Below, one piece after another: positions 5,173-6,567 of a DNA stretch of 6,567 nt. Under the pieces are notes generated by a model. That model saw only the letters and a list, made by a program, of their open reading frames with translations. It was not told the DNA's origin and did no database searches. The number at the start of each line of letters is the position of its first letter. Within the stretch, counting starts at the first letter, position 1. Source of the DNA: an uncultured Collinsella sp. (lineage in GTDB: Bacteria > Actinomycetota > Coriobacteriia > Coriobacteriales > Coriobacteriaceae); contig UROA01000102.1 in the NCBI GenBank assembly GCA_900549355.1, positions 1 through 6,567 of the forward strand. The letters are read 5' to 3'. The position numbers and the translations under genes are program-made.

Positions 5173-6567
5173 GTGTCTGAACAGGCAAATGTTGATTGTG
5201 CTGCTGGCTTTGGCGTGCGCTTGATCGGCTGTGCCGACGATGCGGTTTTGCCCATTGGCATACACGACTATGCGGAGGCACTTGGTTGCTGCGTGCTGGT
5301 TGACAAGACCATGTTTATTGCCGATGTGTTGGACTGCGACGCGTCCGTTGTGGTGTGCTGTCGACCCGAGGGTTTTGGCAAGAGCATGAACTTGTCGATG
5401 CTCAGGGCTTTTCTGGAGCGTCCAGCAGTCGGTCGCGCTGGTCAGCGTTTGTTTGCCGATGCTCAGATTTGGGATGCAGACGGCGGGCGCTATCGGGATG
5501 AGTACGCTTGCTATCCGGTGATATCGCTGGACTTTTCTAGCGCTGCGAGGCGTGGCCCCGCTGTTGCCGGCGCCGTGCGCGATGCCCTTTCGGGCGAGTG
5601 CGCTCGATTGTTGGCGCTCTTGGAGGCTCCGGATTTAGCTCGAGATAAGGTGCGTCACATCGAACGCGTCGCGCGTGGCGTGGCGAGCGCGGACGAGGTT
5701 GACTCGGTGCTCGGTGTGCTCATAGAGCTGCTGGAGATTGCCTGCGATGAGCAGGTTGTATTGCTCGTTGATGGGTACGATACGGCGTGGTCTCGCCGTG
5801 CGAGCGCGAGGGACGCTTCCGACGCCGATCCGGCAGAACTACTTGACCGTGTGCTGTTTGACGCCATTGCTGCCGCGGGTCATTCGCTACGCTTTGCTTG
5901 TCTGATGGGGGAGTGTCCCGGCCCTGCTGAAGCGGCGCTTTCTTCGCGCGGCTGCTCGTATTGTCTGACGACGCCGCTGTCGGCGTGGTGTGACCGATGG
6001 TTCGGTTTTTCGGATGCTGAGGTCGAAGCTCTTTTGAATCATGCTGGGCACGAGGAATACCTTGATGATGCGCGTGAATGGCTCGAGGGATATCGGTTTG
6101 GTAGGGCCTATTGCTCGAGTCCAGCGCGTGTGATCGGTTTTCTGGACCGAGGCTGCACGGCGCCTATGCGCGCCGATCTGTATGGGTATGCGGATTGCCT
6201 GAGTAGGGTAATTGCCGGGTGGAATCTCGACCGCCTTTCGGTCTTGTTTGATTTGCTCGAGGTCCATGGGTGTGCTGAGGTCCCGCTTTGTTTGGGCACT
6301 GCAGAGCCAGATGTCTCGCCTGACGATGGCATGTGGACAGCGCTGTATCTGTCCGGTTTTCTCACGACGGATATGACTGAGGAGCCAGAGCATGGCGATC
6401 GCCTCCGTGCTTTGCGATTGCCCAATAACGAGCTTCGCCAGGCCTTGAGTCTAGTGATTATTGAGTGGTTTGAGTGCGCTGCCGAAGACATTCGAGACGT
6501 CGATGCGTTTCGCCTTGATTATCAACTTCATCCGAACACCTCCCACATTCATCCGCACATGTACGGA
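5173..6567 (+). CDS. AAA-ATPase-like protein of PF09820 type (partial, 3' end outside window)
   Basis: The frame is open from 5173 to the right edge (465 codons, no stop). The start is GTG 5173, 9 nt after AGGGGG (5158-5163); TTG at 5170 is in frame and also possible. The product resembles the predicted 'AAA-ATPase_like' family common in gut anaerobes: VDKTMFIADVL (43-53), a Walker A-like loop RPEGFGKSMNLSML (64-77; Lys70, Ser71), Walker B at VVLLVDGYDTAW (195-206), WLEGYRFG...YCSSPARVIGFL (303-324) and LRLPNNELRQ (414-423). Family members usually end in a PD-(D/E)XK nuclease-like domain; it would lie past the window edge. The usual Walker B 'DEYD' reads DGYD here (Gly201 for Glu), so ATP hydrolysis may be impaired. 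Cysteine is unusually frequent (21 in 465). The role of the family is unknown; defence or mobile-DNA functions have been suggested. A strong terminator upstream implies its own transcription. Confidence 0.8.
   Translation, partial: MSEQANVDCAAGFGVRLIGCADDAVLPIGIHDYAEALGCCVLVDKTMFIADVLDCDASVVVCCRPEGFGKSMNLSMLRAFLERPAVGRAGQRLFADAQIWDADGGRYRDEYACYPVISLDFSSAARRGPAVAGAVRDALSGECARLLALLEAPDLARDKVRHIERVARGVASADEVDSVLGVLIELLEIACDEQVVLLVDGYDTAWSRRASARDASDADPAELLDRVLFDAIAAAGHSLRFACLMGECPGPAEAALSSRGCSYCLTTPLSAWCDRWFGFSDAEVEALLNHAGHEEYLDDAREWLEGYRFGRAYCSSPARVIGFLDRGCTAPMRADLYGYADCLSRVIAGWNLDRLSVLFDLLEVHGCAEVPLCLGTAEPDVSPDDGMWTALYLSGFLTTDMTEEPEHGDRLRALRLPNNELRQALSLVIIEWFECAAEDIRDVDAFRLDYQLHPNTSHIHPHMYG

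Noticed and set aside
5887..6491. Two overlapping minus-strand frames within the AAA-ATPase-like gene
   Set aside because: They lie opposite a frame carrying recognisable family motifs and have no domain similarity of their own.

Overview
The window reads as chromosomal DNA of a fairly high-GC Gram-positive bacterium, most likely a gut Coriobacteriia (Collinsella-like). The grounds are the sufC-sufB order with a divergent Rrf2-type regulator, a sortase-anchored wall protein with a Gram-positive signal peptide, strong purine-rich ribosome binding sites and GC-rich codon use in the suf genes. The genus is inference. Both ends of the window cut through a gene.

Layout. Positions 1-1732 (minus strand) hold the start of a SUF iron-sulfur cluster assembly operon: sufC (ATPase), then sufB (scaffold), which runs off the left edge. 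Positions 1733-1956 are a compact divergent control region. It has a good promoter for sufCB, a 24-bp inverted repeat overlapping that promoter's -35 box, and two 31-bp near-palindromes with TGGGACAA/TTGTCCCA arms, 44 bp apart centre to centre. Positions 1957-2388 (plus) encode an IscR/SufR-like Rrf2 regulator with three cysteines placed to bind an Fe-S cluster. It is followed after 8 bp by a nucleotidyltransferase (MNT) gene and an overlapping HEPN gene (2397-3090). These form an MntA-HepT (HI0073/HI0074-type) toxin-antitoxin pair with intact catalytic motifs, apparently in the same transcription unit as the regulator.

Positions 3091-3218 are an intergenic region with a cluster of GTTGTTG/CAACAAC repeats. 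Positions 3219-4970 encode a 583-residue secreted, wall-anchored protein: a lysozyme-like N-terminal domain, a long Ser/Asp/Lys/Glu-rich stalk, a run of ten threonines and an MPKTG sorting signal. A strong intrinsic terminator follows at 5003-5040. From 5173 to the right edge runs an open frame for an AAA-ATPase-like protein (PF09820 type) with a Walker A-like motif and a variant Walker B motif; its C-terminus is outside the window.

How the parts fit. The regulator very probably senses Fe-S status and controls both sufCB and its own operon through the shared intergenic sites. If so, the toxin-antitoxin pair is transcribed under Fe-S control. That arrangement, and the two different operator-like sequences, are the most interesting points here. 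The wall protein and the AAA-ATPase-like gene look like separate transcription units, though they share a 12-nt palindromic motif in their upstream regions.
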